A program made the translations under genes and the position numbers. Shown here piece by piece: positions 1-9,137 of a stretch of 64,000 bases of DNA (position 1 is the stretch's first letter; each line of letters begins with the position of its first letter). The notes beneath the pieces are model-generated. The model saw only the letters and a list, made by a program, of their open reading frames with translations. It was not told the DNA's origin and did not search any database. Origin of the DNA: Bacteroidales bacterium (GTDB taxonomy: Bacteria; Bacteroidota; Bacteroidia; Bacteroidales; VadinHA17); contig PLLO01000012.1 in assembly GCA_003142255.1 (NCBI GenBank), forward strand, positions 248,001 through 312,000, written 5' to 3'.

Positions 1-1
1 A

Positions 2-1300
2 GTAAAAAGAACGACCAATAACGAGTACAAGTTTGAAGTTCCAGGCAGGCAATGGATTGATCTGACTGACAAATCGAACAGTTATGGAGTCTCTATCCTT
101 GAGGATTGCAAGTACGGATCTGATAAACCTGATGGCAGCACTCTGAGGCTGACACTTATGTATACTCCGAAGGCGAAGGATTTTGTATACCAGGGATCAC
201 AGGATTGGGGAATACATAATGTCCGGTATGCGATTTATCCGCACTCCTGCGACTGGGCTTATGCCGGGACTCCCTGGCGTGGCAGCTTCATAAATAATCC
301 GCCGATAGCTTTTGAAACTTCAAAGCATGATGGGAAGCTGGGGAAGGAATTTTCATTTCTGAAGCTCAATACAAGCCAGGTTGATGTGATGGCATTCAAA
401 AAAGCAGAGGAGAGCGATTACTACATTGTCAGGGTTAATGAACTATACGGCAAGGATGCGAGGAATGTTGCGATAAGCTTCCCGGCAAAGATAGCCGACG
501 CCTATGAAGTAAACGGGCAGGAGCAGAGAACCGGAAAAGCCGATTTCACAAATGGTGTGCTTAATTTTGATATGACCAGGTTCCTGATACGGAGTTTTGC
601 AGTGAAATTTGAAGCTCCGGATGCTCCTGCTTCAAAGCCAGTGCAGGCTTCGCTTGAGCTGCCGTTTAACCAGGATGTTTTCAGCTTCGATACCAAGAGA
701 AATGACGGGAACCTTGCTGCAGGCCTTACTATCCCGGCAGAACTGATAGCTGACAAGGTTGTCAGCGAAGATATTGCATTTAAGATAGGAAGCAGGGCTG
801 ACGGACAGAAGAACGCAGTATCGGCTGAAGGGCAGAAGATAGCCTTCCCGGCAGGGAAATTCAATAAACTTTATATCCTTGCTGCAGCATCAGAAGATAC
901 CCAGGGCGCAGTAAAAACAGGTAATAAAACTACAATGCTGGGTTTCCAGTGCTGGACTGGTTTTGTGGGACAGCATTACAACAGGTCTCTTACTCCCGAT
1001 AACCTGACAGTTACTTCAATTGCCGGCGCATATACAAAAAGGGATGAAATTGCCTGGTTTGCCTCTCACAGACACACTCCGGAAGCAAATGGTACCTACA
1101 TGTACAGCTATCTTTATAAATACGAGATCGACCTGCCTGAAGGTGCAAGGAGTGTAACGCTTCCAAAAAACGAAAAGATAAAAGTTCTTTCTATTACCGT
1201 GGCTGACGACAAGAATGGTAATTGTACGCCGCTGCAATTGCTTTATGATGATTTTAAAAATGAAAAGCAGGTTCAACTGAGAACTGTCCCTTCTAATTAA
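2..1300 (+). CDS. Alpha-mannosidase, GH38 family, C-terminal part (5' truncated by window edge)
   Basis: The reading frame is open from base 2, so the gene begins before the window; about 432 C-terminal codons are present. Early residues carry GVSILEDCKYG, LRLTLMYTP and then DWGIHNVRYAIYPH, the pattern typical of the GH38 C-terminal beta-sandwich region, where mannosidases have a G-H-x-F-x-Y-A-x-x-P-H stretch. The catalytic GH38 barrel with its zinc site lies outside the window and cannot be checked. A further beta-rich tail follows, with many aromatic residues. Known GH38 enzymes hydrolyse terminal alpha-mannosyl residues of glycans; export cannot be judged without the N-terminus. A good terminator follows. 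Assignment to the family is fairly sure; substrate is unknown. Confidence 0.85.
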   Translation, partial: VKRTTNNEYKFEVPGRQWIDLTDKSNSYGVSILEDCKYGSDKPDGSTLRLTLMYTPKAKDFVYQGSQDWGIHNVRYAIYPHSCDWAYAGTPWRGSFINNPPIAFETSKHDGKLGKEFSFLKLNTSQVDVMAFKKAEESDYYIVRVNELYGKDARNVAISFPAKIADAYEVNGQEQRTGKADFTNGVLNFDMTRFLIRSFAVKFEAPDAPASKPVQASLELPFNQDVFSFDTKRNDGNLAAGLTIPAELIADKVVSEDIAFKIGSRADGQKNAVSAEGQKIAFPAGKFNKLYILAAASEDTQGAVKTGNKTTMLGFQCWTGFVGQHYNRSLTPDNLTVTSIAGAYTKRDEIAWFASHRHTPEANGTYMYSYLYKYEIDLPEGARSVTLPKNEKIKVLSITVADDKNGNCTPLQLLYDDFKNEKQVQLRTVPSN

Positions 1301-1321
1301 AGACTTGCATAATTAATAATG

Positions 1322-1355
1322 AATCCCGGCTTCCATAACGGTTGCCGGGATTTTT
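1322..1355 (+). terminator. Rho-independent terminator after the alpha-mannosidase
   Basis: A 9-bp stem AATCCCGGC / GCCGGGATT with a 13-base loop is followed by TTTTT, 21 bases after the mannosidase stop codon. Confidence 0.8.
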
Positions 1356-1474
1356 CATGGCTACGGAGGAGCCCTTAACGCAACCTTTTCAGGCATATTA
1401 ACATCAATCTTTAAGGTATTTATTGGATATTGACATAGTTTTTTATATTTTTATGATCTATTAAGGTTTTAACC

Positions 1475-2035
1475 TTGCCGGAGATTAAAAATATAATAAA
1501 CGGTTGCCTTAAAGGCGACAGGAGAGATCAGGAGCTCCTGTACAGACGGTATGCAGCCCGGCTTTATGCCGTGTGTCTTCAGTATTCCGGTAATGACGAG
1601 GAGGCGAGAGACATTCTGCAGGAGGGATTTATAAAGATTTATGAAAACCTCGTTCATTACAAATTTGAGGGTTCTTTCGATGGATGGGTCCGCCGTATAA
1701 TGGTAAATACTGCTCTCGAAAAATTCCGCAGCAAGCATAACCTTTACAGGGTTGATGATATTGACCAGATACCGGAACCAAATGCTGAACCCGATAATGA
1801 AGATTACGCAGGACTTGAAGCAAGAGACCTGATGGAAATTATCAGGGAACTTCCTCCAAGGTACAGGATCGTATTTAACCTTTTTGCTATTGAGGGTTAT
1901 TCTCATAAGGAGATCAGTGATATGATGAGTATTTCAGAAGGAACATCCAAGTCAAATCTCTCAAGAGCAAGGGTTATTCTTCAGCGGCGTGTCGGGTCAT
2001 ATACAGGTCTTAAGAAGAAGTTGATAAATGGTTGA
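1475..2035 (+). CDS. RNA polymerase ECF sigma-70 factor
   Basis: The 186-residue product has the standard sigma2 region (ARDILQEGFIKIYENL, then SFDGWVRRIMVNTALEKFR at about residues 48-88) and a sigma4 helix-turn-helix near the C-terminus (ELPPRYRIVFNLFAIEGYSHKEISDMMSISEGTSKSNLSRA). This is the common Bacteroidota ECF type. The start is TTG at 1475; the next in-frame stop upstream is at 1454 and there is no ATG in between. Its last 8 bases overlap the next gene (ATGGTTGA), so the two are probably translationally coupled. The usual role is to direct RNA polymerase to envelope-stress or transport genes under control of a membrane partner, here likely the overlapping gene. Target promoters are unknown. 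Confidence 0.93.
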   Translation: MPEIKNIINGCLKGDRRDQELLYRRYAARLYAVCLQYSGNDEEARDILQEGFIKIYENLVHYKFEGSFDGWVRRIMVNTALEKFRSKHNLYRVDDIDQIPEPNAEPDNEDYAGLEARDLMEIIRELPPRYRIVFNLFAIEGYSHKEISDMMSISEGTSKSNLSRARVILQRRVGSYTGLKKKLING

Positions 2036-3347
2036 CAGGGGAGCAAATATTGATGTTGTCTTCAGAAACGGGCTTAAAGATTATGAAGTCCTGCCGCCGG
2101 CTGATGCCTGGGATAAAATCCGCCCGGCTATAAGGAAAAGTCAGAAACCTGTTATTGTTCTGAGAGCTGCAGCAATGATTGCTGTTATCATATCATTAAG
2201 TTTCCTGGCATATAAATGGAGCACGAACCTTTCGTCCAGTCTTAGCAGTTTTTCATTTGCTATTAATCCTGAATCCGATAACCCTGGCGCCCTGGTTCCT
2301 GTAAGTGTTAACAGGGACGTTGCCACTACTTTTATTGCAAAGCAGGAACAGCAAAAACCTGTTTCGGATGTCGAATCCGATACCCCGATCCAGATAGCCA
2401 ATGACAATCAGGTAACTCCTGTTCTTAATAACATTGAACCTGAAAACGGACCATCTTTCAGGGGGACCAACTTTAGAAACAAGAACGGCATTATACCTCT
2501 TGAAAAAAGCTATACCGGGCAATATTCAGCATCTTTATTTTTACCGGAGATTGTTTCTGAAATACCTGAAAAGGCACAAGGTGACAGATGGACAATAGCA
2601 GCCCTTGTTTCTCCAACCTATTATTCAGGTTTTAATTCGGATCATAATGCTCTCACCAGCTTGCTGGTATCAAAAGAGCAGCCAATTGTTTCATATACCG
2701 GGGGAGTTGCCTTTGCATATAAGATAAACAAGAGGTTCAGCGTGCAATCGGGTCTGTACTATTCGTCCCTCGGCAATGAACTCTCCGGCATAAGTTCTTT
2801 TGCCGGATTTGAGACCTATGACAAAACAAAGGGCGATCATAATTTTGAGGTGCTGACAACAAACGGAACAGTTTATACAAGCAACAGCGACATATTTCTC
2901 ATTGATAAAATTTCCGCAGCAAGAATAAGTACCCGATACACGTCTGATGTGTTCGACCCTACCAAGGCAAATTTAAAGTATCTCGATAATTCACTTACCC
3001 AGAACTTCAGTTACCTCGAGCTTCCTCTCTTTTTGAAATATAAGCTGGTTGACAAGACACTTGGATTCAATTTGATTGGCGGCTTGTCTTCAAACTTCCT
3101 GGTAAATAATGGTGTATATTCCAGTCTGAACGGAGGAAAATACCTCGTAGGAAAGACCGAGGGAGTAAACACCATAACATTCAGCAGTTCATTAGGTATG
3201 GGAATGGAGTATAGCTTAGGCAAGAATCTTTCTCTTAACCTCGAACCCACTTTCAGGTATTATTTAAATCCGTTCACCGGAACTGAGGGCATGCGTGTAC
3301 ACCCCTATTCCTTCGGGGTCTTCTCAGGTCTATCGTACAAATTCTGA
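2028..3347 (+). CDS. One-TM protein with C-terminal outer-membrane beta-barrel, coupled to ECF sigma factor
   Basis: The 439-residue product starts inside the sigma-factor gene. Residues 1-40 are soluble and contain LPPADAWDKIRPAIRK, a W-x-x-I pattern common in Bacteroidota anti-sigma-like N-termini. One hydrophobic helix follows (about 43-64), then a low-complexity Ser/Pro/Asn spacer, then from about residue 185 a beta-rich region with alternating aromatics that ends in GLSYKF; a terminal Phe is typical of outer-membrane barrels (porT/OMP_b-brl type). A cytoplasmic head, an inner-membrane helix and an outer-membrane barrel in one chain is a topological puzzle unless the helix acts as an uncleaved or late-cleaved signal. 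It may sense the outer membrane and control the sigma factor, but that is inference. Confidence 0.75.
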   Translation: MVDRGANIDVVFRNGLKDYEVLPPADAWDKIRPAIRKSQKPVIVLRAAAMIAVIISLSFLAYKWSTNLSSSLSSFSFAINPESDNPGALVPVSVNRDVATTFIAKQEQQKPVSDVESDTPIQIANDNQVTPVLNNIEPENGPSFRGTNFRNKNGIIPLEKSYTGQYSASLFLPEIVSEIPEKAQGDRWTIAALVSPTYYSGFNSDHNALTSLLVSKEQPIVSYTGGVAFAYKINKRFSVQSGLYYSSLGNELSGISSFAGFETYDKTKGDHNFEVLTTNGTVYTSNSDIFLIDKISAARISTRYTSDVFDPTKANLKYLDNSLTQNFSYLELPLFLKYKLVDKTLGFNLIGGLSSNFLVNNGVYSSLNGGKYLVGKTEGVNTITFSSSLGMGMEYSLGKNLSLNLEPTFRYYLNPFTGTEGMRVHPYSFGVFSGLSYKF

Positions 3348-3352
3348 AAAGT

Positions 3353-3378
3353 ACGGACTCTGGTCCGTCTTTTTTTTG
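3353..3378 (+). terminator. Rho-independent terminator after the sigma/barrel operon
   Basis: A 6-bp stem ACGGAC / GTCCGT with a four-base loop is followed by CTTTTTTTT, five bases beyond the barrel-protein stop codon. Confidence 0.75.
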
Positions 3379-3450
3379 ACTTCCACTGAATAATTTTTAA
3401 GGCCTAAAAATGTTACCTTTGCATTTTATTTTTTATTTGGTCCGATTATT

Positions 3451-4410
3451 ATGAAAAACTGGAATAGTAAGAGAGTTATCACAATATTTGTATTGCTGAC
3501 CAGTGTGATAATTATATTTTCAATAGCCATGGGGTTTAAAGGATTCAGCAATACCCCTGTTATGAAGTCCCTCGCTGATACAGTGATTATAAACAGGCCG
3601 TTTAAGCTGCCTGCTGACGTCACTTTTGCCGGGGAGAAAATGCCACTTGACAACTTTGATACACGCGAGAGCCTCGAAAGGGAACTGCTCACAAATGCCT
3701 ATCGGCACTCTTCAACAATACTGATAATTAAAAGGGCAAACCGCTATCTGCCAGTCATTGAGAAGATACTGAAGGAAAATGATATACCTGATGATTTCAA
3801 ATACCTGGTAGCAGCTGAAAGCGAATACTCTAATATGGTATCTCCTGCGGGGGCTACGGGTTTCTGGCAGATAATGCCGGAAACGGGCAAGGAAGAAGGA
3901 ATGGAGATCAATAATGAAGTTGATGAAAGATATAATATTGAAAAGTCGACTCAATTTGCCTGCGATTATTTTAAAAAATCGTATGAAAAATATGGTAACT
4001 GGACGCTCGCAGCTGCGTCGTATGACGGTGGGAGAGCGGCAATTGATGAACAGATAGCAATTCAGCACCAGAATAATTATTACGATCTTCTTCTTTCTGA
4101 TGAGACGGCTCGTTATATTTTCAGGGTTGTTGGCTATAAGCTTATAATCACAAACCCCGAAAATTTTGGATTCAGGATCGGGAAAAGTGACCTCTACCCG
4201 GAGCTGGATTATTATGAAGTAAAGGTCGATACCGCAGTTACAAACTTTTCTGATTTTGCCGAGCAATTCGGAACTAACTACAAAATGCTGAAACTTCTTA
4301 ATCCCTGGCTAAGGAAACCATATCTCACGGCAAAACAGAATAAGGTGTACCTTATCAAGATTCCTGAAGGTGGCATGCGAAACAGTGAGAGATCAGATTT
4401 AGTGAACTGA
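3451..4410 (+). CDS. Lytic transglycosylase, SLT domain (MltD/Slt-like) with LysM-like tail
   Basis: The 319-residue protein begins with a signal anchor (about residues 8-27). The SLT lysozyme-like domain covers about 95-230: VAAESEYSNM holds the catalytic Glu near residue 123, followed by SPAGATGFWQIMPETG and later NWTLAAASYDGG, all family hallmarks. The last 70 residues (YYEVKVDTAVTNFSDFA ... NPWLRKPYLTAKQNKVYLIKIP) resemble a LysM peptidoglycan-binding module. Such enzymes cleave the MurNAc-GlcNAc bond with formation of 1,6-anhydroMurNAc during wall turnover in the periplasm. The sequence TACCTTTG at 3414-3421 fits the -7 element of a Bacteroidota promoter, but no good -33 element is spaced correctly. 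Confidence 0.88.
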   Translation: MKNWNSKRVITIFVLLTSVIIIFSIAMGFKGFSNTPVMKSLADTVIINRPFKLPADVTFAGEKMPLDNFDTRESLERELLTNAYRHSSTILIIKRANRYLPVIEKILKENDIPDDFKYLVAAESEYSNMVSPAGATGFWQIMPETGKEEGMEINNEVDERYNIEKSTQFACDYFKKSYEKYGNWTLAAASYDGGRAAIDEQIAIQHQNNYYDLLLSDETARYIFRVVGYKLIITNPENFGFRIGKSDLYPELDYYEVKVDTAVTNFSDFAEQFGTNYKMLKLLNPWLRKPYLTAKQNKVYLIKIPEGGMRNSERSDLVN

Positions 4411-4433
4411 TCATTATTCAGCGGAGGAATAAG

Positions 4434-7253
4434 ATGAGCGATGAAATAAAAGTCCTTGGGGCACGGGTTCATAACCTTCAGAATATTGATGTAACCATCC
4501 CGCGCAACAAGCTGGTTGTAATAACAGGCCTTAGCGGCAGCGGAAAATCATCACTTGCGTTTGATACAATTTACGCCGAGGGACAGAGGCGTTATATGGA
4601 AACACTGTCTGCCTATGCAAGGCAGTTCCTTGGAGGAATGGAACGGCCTGATGTTGACAAGATAACAGGGTTAAGTCCTGTAATATCAATAGAGCAAAAA
4701 ACTACCAATAAGAACCCACGCTCCACAGTAGGGACCATCACCGAGATATATGATTTTCTAAGGCTCCTGTACGCAAGGGCTGCCGATGCTTACTCGTATG
4801 CGACAGGAGAAAAAATGGTAAAATATAACGACGACCAGATCATTGACCTGGTAAAAAAACGCTTTGCCGGGGGAAAAGTCTACTTTCTTGCGCCGATAGT
4901 GAAGGGAAGGAAAGGCCATTACAAGGAGTTGTTCGAGCATCTGAGAAGGAAGGGATTCCTGCATGTACGTATTAACAATGAGATCAGGGAGATTACTCCG
5001 GGTCTTAAGCTTGACCGGTATAAGACACACTTTATTGAGCTCATTATAGATAAATTCAAGGTTGGAGATATTACTGACAAAAGATTAAGAGACTCGGTTC
5101 AGATGTCGCTTGACCAGGGTGACGGTGTAATGATGGCGCTCGATTCAGAATCAGGAGAGCAGAGATATTTTAGCCGTCACCTGATGTGCCCTTCGACAGG
5201 TATCTCTTACAATGATCCTGCACCCCATACATTTTCATTTAATTCGCCACAGGGCGCTTGTCCGCGTTGTAACGGGCTGGGTGAAATATCAAGCATAGAT
5301 GAAAAGAAGCTTATTCCCGACAGGAGTCTCAGCATAAGGAAAGGAGGCATCGAACCCCTTGGCAAATACAGGAATGTCTGGATTTTCTGGCAGATTGAAG
5401 CTATTGCCGAGAAGAACGGGTTCACCCTTGACACTCCGATCAGCGAGATTCCTGAAGAAGCGCTGAACAAAGTACTATATGGCTCTGACGAAGTGCTGAA
5501 GTTATCGAATACTCCTCTTGGAATGACGTCCAACTACTTCCTTACATTTGAGGGAGTTATCAATTTCGTTGGCAACCTTGAGGCGATAAATGGTAAAAAG
5601 ACAGGCACAAAAATTAAAGACCAATATGTTCAATACGACACATGTCCTGAATGCAAAGGAACAAGGCTGAAAAAGGAATCTCTCTATTTCAGGATTGCTG
5701 ACAAGAATATCGGTGAACTTGCGGCATTGGATATCAGGGAGCTGACAAGTTTTCTGACAGGTATTGAAGAGAAGATGACCAGCAGGCAAAAACTGATCGC
5801 GGCTGAAATTCTCAAGGAGATAAGATCGAGGCTTGGCTTTCTCCTCGATGTAGGGCTTGATTACCTCTCCCTCAACAGGGGGGCAAGAACACTTTCCGGG
5901 GGCGAGAGTCAGCGGATAAGGCTCGCTACGCAGATAGGCTCACGACTGGTAAACGTGCTATATATTCTTGATGAACCGAGCATAGGATTGCATCAGAGAG
6001 ATAACAGACGGCTGATAGGAGCGCTTAAGCAGCTGAGGGATTCCGGTAATTCTGTAATCGTTGTGGAGCACGACAGGGAAATGATCCTTTCAGCAGACTA
6101 TGTTGTAGACATGGGACCCGGTGCAGGAATTCATGGAGGACTTGTTGTCGCCGAGGGTACCCCTAATGAGATAAAGAAACTTAAGACCCTCACTTCAAGC
6201 TACCTGAACAATAGCAAAAAATTTCACATCCCTGAGACCAGGAGACATGGAAACGGGAAAATGCTTGTACTTTACGGTGCTTCGGGTCACAATCTTAAAA
6301 ATGTCGATGTTGCTTTGCCTCTTGGTACTTTTATCTGTATCACCGGAGTGTCAGGAAGCGGCAAATCAACCCTTATCAACCAGACGCTGCACCCTGCGCT
6401 GGCCCGTAAATTTCATAACTCAGAAAAAGTATCCCTGCCATACAGGGAAATTACAGGCCTTGAATATCTTGATAAAGTAATTGAGGTGAGCCAGTCACCA
6501 ATAGGCAAGACTCCAAGGTCGAATCCTGCAACATATACAGGAGTTTTTACGGATATAAGGAAACTTTTTGAACTAACCACAGAAGCTAAGATCAGGGGAT
6601 TCTCCGCCGGAAGATTTTCATTCAATGTGAAAGGAGGAAGGTGTGAAAGCTGTGAAGGTGCAGGAATGAAAACAATTGAAATGAATTTTCTCCCTGATGT
6701 ATATGTTCATTGCACAGAGTGCAACGGGAAGCGGTATAACCGGGAAACACTTGAGGTAAAATACAAGGGTCAGTCGATAAGTGATGTTCTTGATATGACT
6801 GTCAATAAGGCAGTTGAGTTCTTTGAGAATGTGCCGTCGATCTATCATAAGATAAAGACTCTTAAGGAGGTCGGCCTTGGTTATATAAAGCTGGGACAAC
6901 AGTCAACGACTCTTTCAGGGGGAGAGGCACAACGCGTAAAACTGGCGACAGAACTGGCACGGCGAGACACCGGCAAGACTCTTTATATTCTCGATGAACC
7001 TACAACCGGGCTTCATTTTGAAGATGTCAGGGTTCTGTTGGATGTCCTTGACAAGCTTGTTGAAAGGGGCAACACAGTCATTGTGATCGAACATAATATG
7101 GATGTTATAAAAATGGCTGACTACATAGTGGATCTTGGCAGGGAAGGAGGAAAGGAAGGAGGAAATATTCTGTTTGCCGGCACTCCTGAAAGGTTGGCTG
7201 GATGCAGTGAAAGTTACACAGGAATCTTCCTCAAATCTGAGCTTAAGGTATAG
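4434..7253 (+). CDS. uvrA: Excinuclease ABC subunit UvrA
   Basis: The 939-residue protein has the double-ABC layout of UvrA: P-loops GLSGSGKSS (about residue 32) and GVSGSGKST (about 637), signatures LSGGESQR (about 486) and LSGGEAQR (about 826), and zinc-binding CxxC motifs CPRCNG (about 275), CPEC (about 404), CESCEGAG (about 736) and CTECNG (about 759). The position that in E. coli reads CPVCG is CPSTG here (about 251), so one zinc-ligand Cys of the first finger is missing. UvrA scans DNA with UvrB to find bulky lesions for nucleotide excision repair in the cytoplasm. A clear GGAGG ribosome site lies about 8 bases before the ATG, which is unusual for this phylum. Confidence 0.98.
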   Translation: MSDEIKVLGARVHNLQNIDVTIPRNKLVVITGLSGSGKSSLAFDTIYAEGQRRYMETLSAYARQFLGGMERPDVDKITGLSPVISIEQKTTNKNPRSTVGTITEIYDFLRLLYARAADAYSYATGEKMVKYNDDQIIDLVKKRFAGGKVYFLAPIVKGRKGHYKELFEHLRRKGFLHVRINNEIREITPGLKLDRYKTHFIELIIDKFKVGDITDKRLRDSVQMSLDQGDGVMMALDSESGEQRYFSRHLMCPSTGISYNDPAPHTFSFNSPQGACPRCNGLGEISSIDEKKLIPDRSLSIRKGGIEPLGKYRNVWIFWQIEAIAEKNGFTLDTPISEIPEEALNKVLYGSDEVLKLSNTPLGMTSNYFLTFEGVINFVGNLEAINGKKTGTKIKDQYVQYDTCPECKGTRLKKESLYFRIADKNIGELAALDIRELTSFLTGIEEKMTSRQKLIAAEILKEIRSRLGFLLDVGLDYLSLNRGARTLSGGESQRIRLATQIGSRLVNVLYILDEPSIGLHQRDNRRLIGALKQLRDSGNSVIVVEHDREMILSADYVVDMGPGAGIHGGLVVAEGTPNEIKKLKTLTSSYLNNSKKFHIPETRRHGNGKMLVLYGASGHNLKNVDVALPLGTFICITGVSGSGKSTLINQTLHPALARKFHNSEKVSLPYREITGLEYLDKVIEVSQSPIGKTPRSNPATYTGVFTDIRKLFELTTEAKIRGFSAGRFSFNVKGGRCESCEGAGMKTIEMNFLPDVYVHCTECNGKRYNRETLEVKYKGQSISDVLDMTVNKAVEFFENVPSIYHKIKTLKEVGLGYIKLGQQSTTLSGGEAQRVKLATELARRDTGKTLYILDEPTTGLHFEDVRVLLDVLDKLVERGNTVIVIEHNMDVIKMADYIVDLGREGGKEGGNILFAGTPERLAGCSESYTGIFLKSELKV

Positions 7254-7289
7254 AAATTAATTATATTTGAGATCCTAAAAATCTAAGCA

Positions 7290-8009
7290 ATGGGTAAAGT
7301 AGACAAACAGATAGATCTTATTAAGGAAGCCTTTGAAGAAAAAACATGGAATGAAATTCATACTACTGATTCATGGAGAGTCTTTAAAATAATATCCGAG
7401 CTTGTTGAAGGTTACGAAAAGCTTGCAAGGATAGGACCATGTGTTTCGATCTTCGGTTCGGCAAGAACCCACCATAATGATAAGTACTACAAGCTTGCAG
7501 AGCAAATAGCCTATAATCTTACGCAGAAAGGCTATGGAATTATTACAGGAGGCGGACCAGGGATAATGGAGGCTGCAAACAAAGGCGCAAGGCGTGGAAA
7601 TGGCAGATCAGTAGGGATTAATATTGATCTTCCGTTTGAGCAGCATCCGAACCCATTTATCGATAATGACAAACTCATCACATTCGATCATTTCTTTGTG
7701 AGGAAAGTAATGTTCATGAAATATGCCCAGGGCTTCATAGTTCTTCCCGGCGGATTTGGAACATTTGATGAATTATTCGAAGCTATTACCCTCATCCAGA
7801 CACGAAAGATCGGGAAATTCCCCATTATTCTTGTAGGCAAAAAATACTGGAGCGGACTGATGGATTGGATAAAGGAGGAGATGCTCGCCGAAGAGCATAC
7901 CATCTCAGCTGATGACCTTAACATTTTTTCGATTGTCGATACAGCCAATGATGCTGTAGATACCATTGTGAAGTTCTATTCAAGATACCTGTTAAGCCCG
8001 AACTTCTAA
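7290..8009 (+). CDS. LOG family protein (TIGR00730-type Rossmann-fold nucleotide hydrolase)
   Basis: The 239-residue cytosolic protein carries both family motifs: GGGPGIMEAANKGA (about residues 87-100) and PGGFGTFDELFE (about 153-164). In LOG-type proteins these build the nucleotide-binding site that releases a free base from a nucleoside 5'-monophosphate. The N-terminal 60 residues before the Rossmann core are typical of the larger bacterial subgroup. It sits 36 bases after uvrA on the same strand and may be cotranscribed, but no functional link is evident. Physiological substrate in this organism cannot be read from sequence. Confidence 0.9.
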   Translation: MGKVDKQIDLIKEAFEEKTWNEIHTTDSWRVFKIISELVEGYEKLARIGPCVSIFGSARTHHNDKYYKLAEQIAYNLTQKGYGIITGGGPGIMEAANKGARRGNGRSVGINIDLPFEQHPNPFIDNDKLITFDHFFVRKVMFMKYAQGFIVLPGGFGTFDELFEAITLIQTRKIGKFPIILVGKKYWSGLMDWIKEEMLAEEHTISADDLNIFSIVDTANDAVDTIVKFYSRYLLSPNF

Positions 8010-8010
8010 T

Positions 8011-8469
8011 CTATTTTTTCCTGGCCCTGTCAAGTTCCCTCTCAGAATCCTTCCTTTTCAGAGTCTCTCTCTTGTCGTATTCCTTTTTCCCCTTTGATAT
8101 GGCAATTTCAGCTTTTGCCAGCCCGCGATCGTTTATAAAAACTTTCAGAACAATTATTGTCAGGCCGCTCTCCTTTGTTTTTCTCTCTATCTTATTAAGC
8201 TCGCGCTTGTTAAGGAGAAGTTTTCTGTCGCGTAGCGGGTCGTGGTTATTAAGGTTACCCCACCAGTATTCTGAAATGTGCATGCCCCTGAGATAAAGCT
8301 CTCCATCGCTGAAGAAGCAGTATGAATCTGACAGTGCAGCCTTACCAAGCCGGATTGATTTTATTTCCGTGCCATACAGTTTTATTCCGGCAATGTACTT
8401 TTCAAGGAACTCATAATCGTGTGAGGCCTTCTTGTTTTTAATTGCAATATCGCCGGAGCTCCTTTTCAT
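8011..8469 (-). CDS. smpB: SsrA-binding protein SmpB
   Basis: The 152-residue basic protein matches Smp[25 protein letters not shown] at the N-terminus, [19 protein letters not shown] and [14 protein letters not shown] in the beta-barrel core, then the Lys/Arg-rich tail [25 protein letters not shown] that enters the ribosomal decoding site. SmpB binds tmRNA and is required for trans-translation rescue of stalled ribosomes. The tmRNA gene (ssrA) was not seen in this window. The gene is 11 bases downstream of a membrane-protein gene on the same strand and converges with the LOG gene, with their stop codons almost touching. Confidence 0.97.
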   Translation of the reverse strand: MKRSSGDIAIKNKKASHDYEFLEKYIAGIKLYGTEIKSIRLGKAALSDSYCFFSDGELYLRGMHISEYWWGNLNNHDPLRDRKLLLNKRELNKIERKTKESGLTIIVLKVFINDRGLAKAEIAISKGKKEYDKRETLKRKDSERELDRARKK

Positions 8470-8480
8470 ATTTATTCAGT

Positions 8481-9062
8481 TCAGGCAAAAAACGCATAAT
8501 AAACCCTGTCGATAACCAGGTTAAGAACCACGCTGAAAGCTATGTAGAGCCCTGTGATTGTAATGGTGGTGGCAATCAGCAAAGGCATTTTCTTATATTC
8601 AGGCGGATTGAGCATTTTTATTGCCCCTTCCCAGAAAATAAACAGGCCGTACAAAGCAAGGATGTCTACGAAAACCATCGATTCAAACAAGCAGCTCACT
8701 ACCAGGCAGACATATAAAGGAGTAAGGGAATAGACTATTAGTTTAAATGCCACGGAAAAATCTCTTCCGAGGTCAAGCGCATAAGTCATCTCTTTCAGGA
8801 CCACTGCTGAAGAATAGGCAACGGCAAGCAGGAGAATGAAATACTTCAACCCTTCCAGCAGGGAATATATGAACGAGAGCTGTTTATTCGCTAAAAAATA
8901 TGATCCGGCCATCGCAGAAACTGCAACAAGTGCAGCAAGAGGAAGAAGGAAGCTGTTCCTGGTGTCCTTCAGAGGCCTGTTTTCAGAAGATATCGAATCC
9001 CATGCTTTTGCCGGGTTGAATAGAAACTGAATAAATTTTTGAAAAAGAAATTTATAATCCAT
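8481..9062 (-). CDS. Multi-pass membrane protein, Yip1-like
   Basis: The 193-residue product begins with a short soluble stretch containing FNPAKAWDSISSENRPL, a pattern common at the start of Yip1-domain proteins, followed by about five hydrophobic helices (roughly residues 35-55, 60-83, 100-125, 130-150, 160-190). The role of bacterial Yip1-like proteins is not known. It lies directly upstream of smpB with an 11-base gap, and its start faces the start of miaA across 75 bases, so both genes must be driven from that gap. Confidence 0.6.
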   Translation of the reverse strand: MDYKFLFQKFIQFLFNPAKAWDSISSENRPLKDTRNSFLLPLAALVAVSAMAGSYFLANKQLSFIYSLLEGLKYFILLLAVAYSSAVVLKEMTYALDLGRDFSVAFKLIVYSLTPLYVCLVVSCLFESMVFVDILALYGLFIFWEGAIKMLNPPEYKKMPLLIATTITITGLYIAFSVVLNLVIDRVYYAFFA

Positions 9063-9137
9063 AGTATTTGAGGTTCAGAAACGGCAAAATTAAATAAATT
9101 TATGGTAATAATTTTCTTATGACCAATTGTTTCAGGA

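Noticed and set aside
3375-3421. Complete promoter for the lytic transglycosylase gene
   Set aside because: A good -7 element (TACCTTTG) exists, but the nearest TTTG is 35 bases away rather than 19-21.
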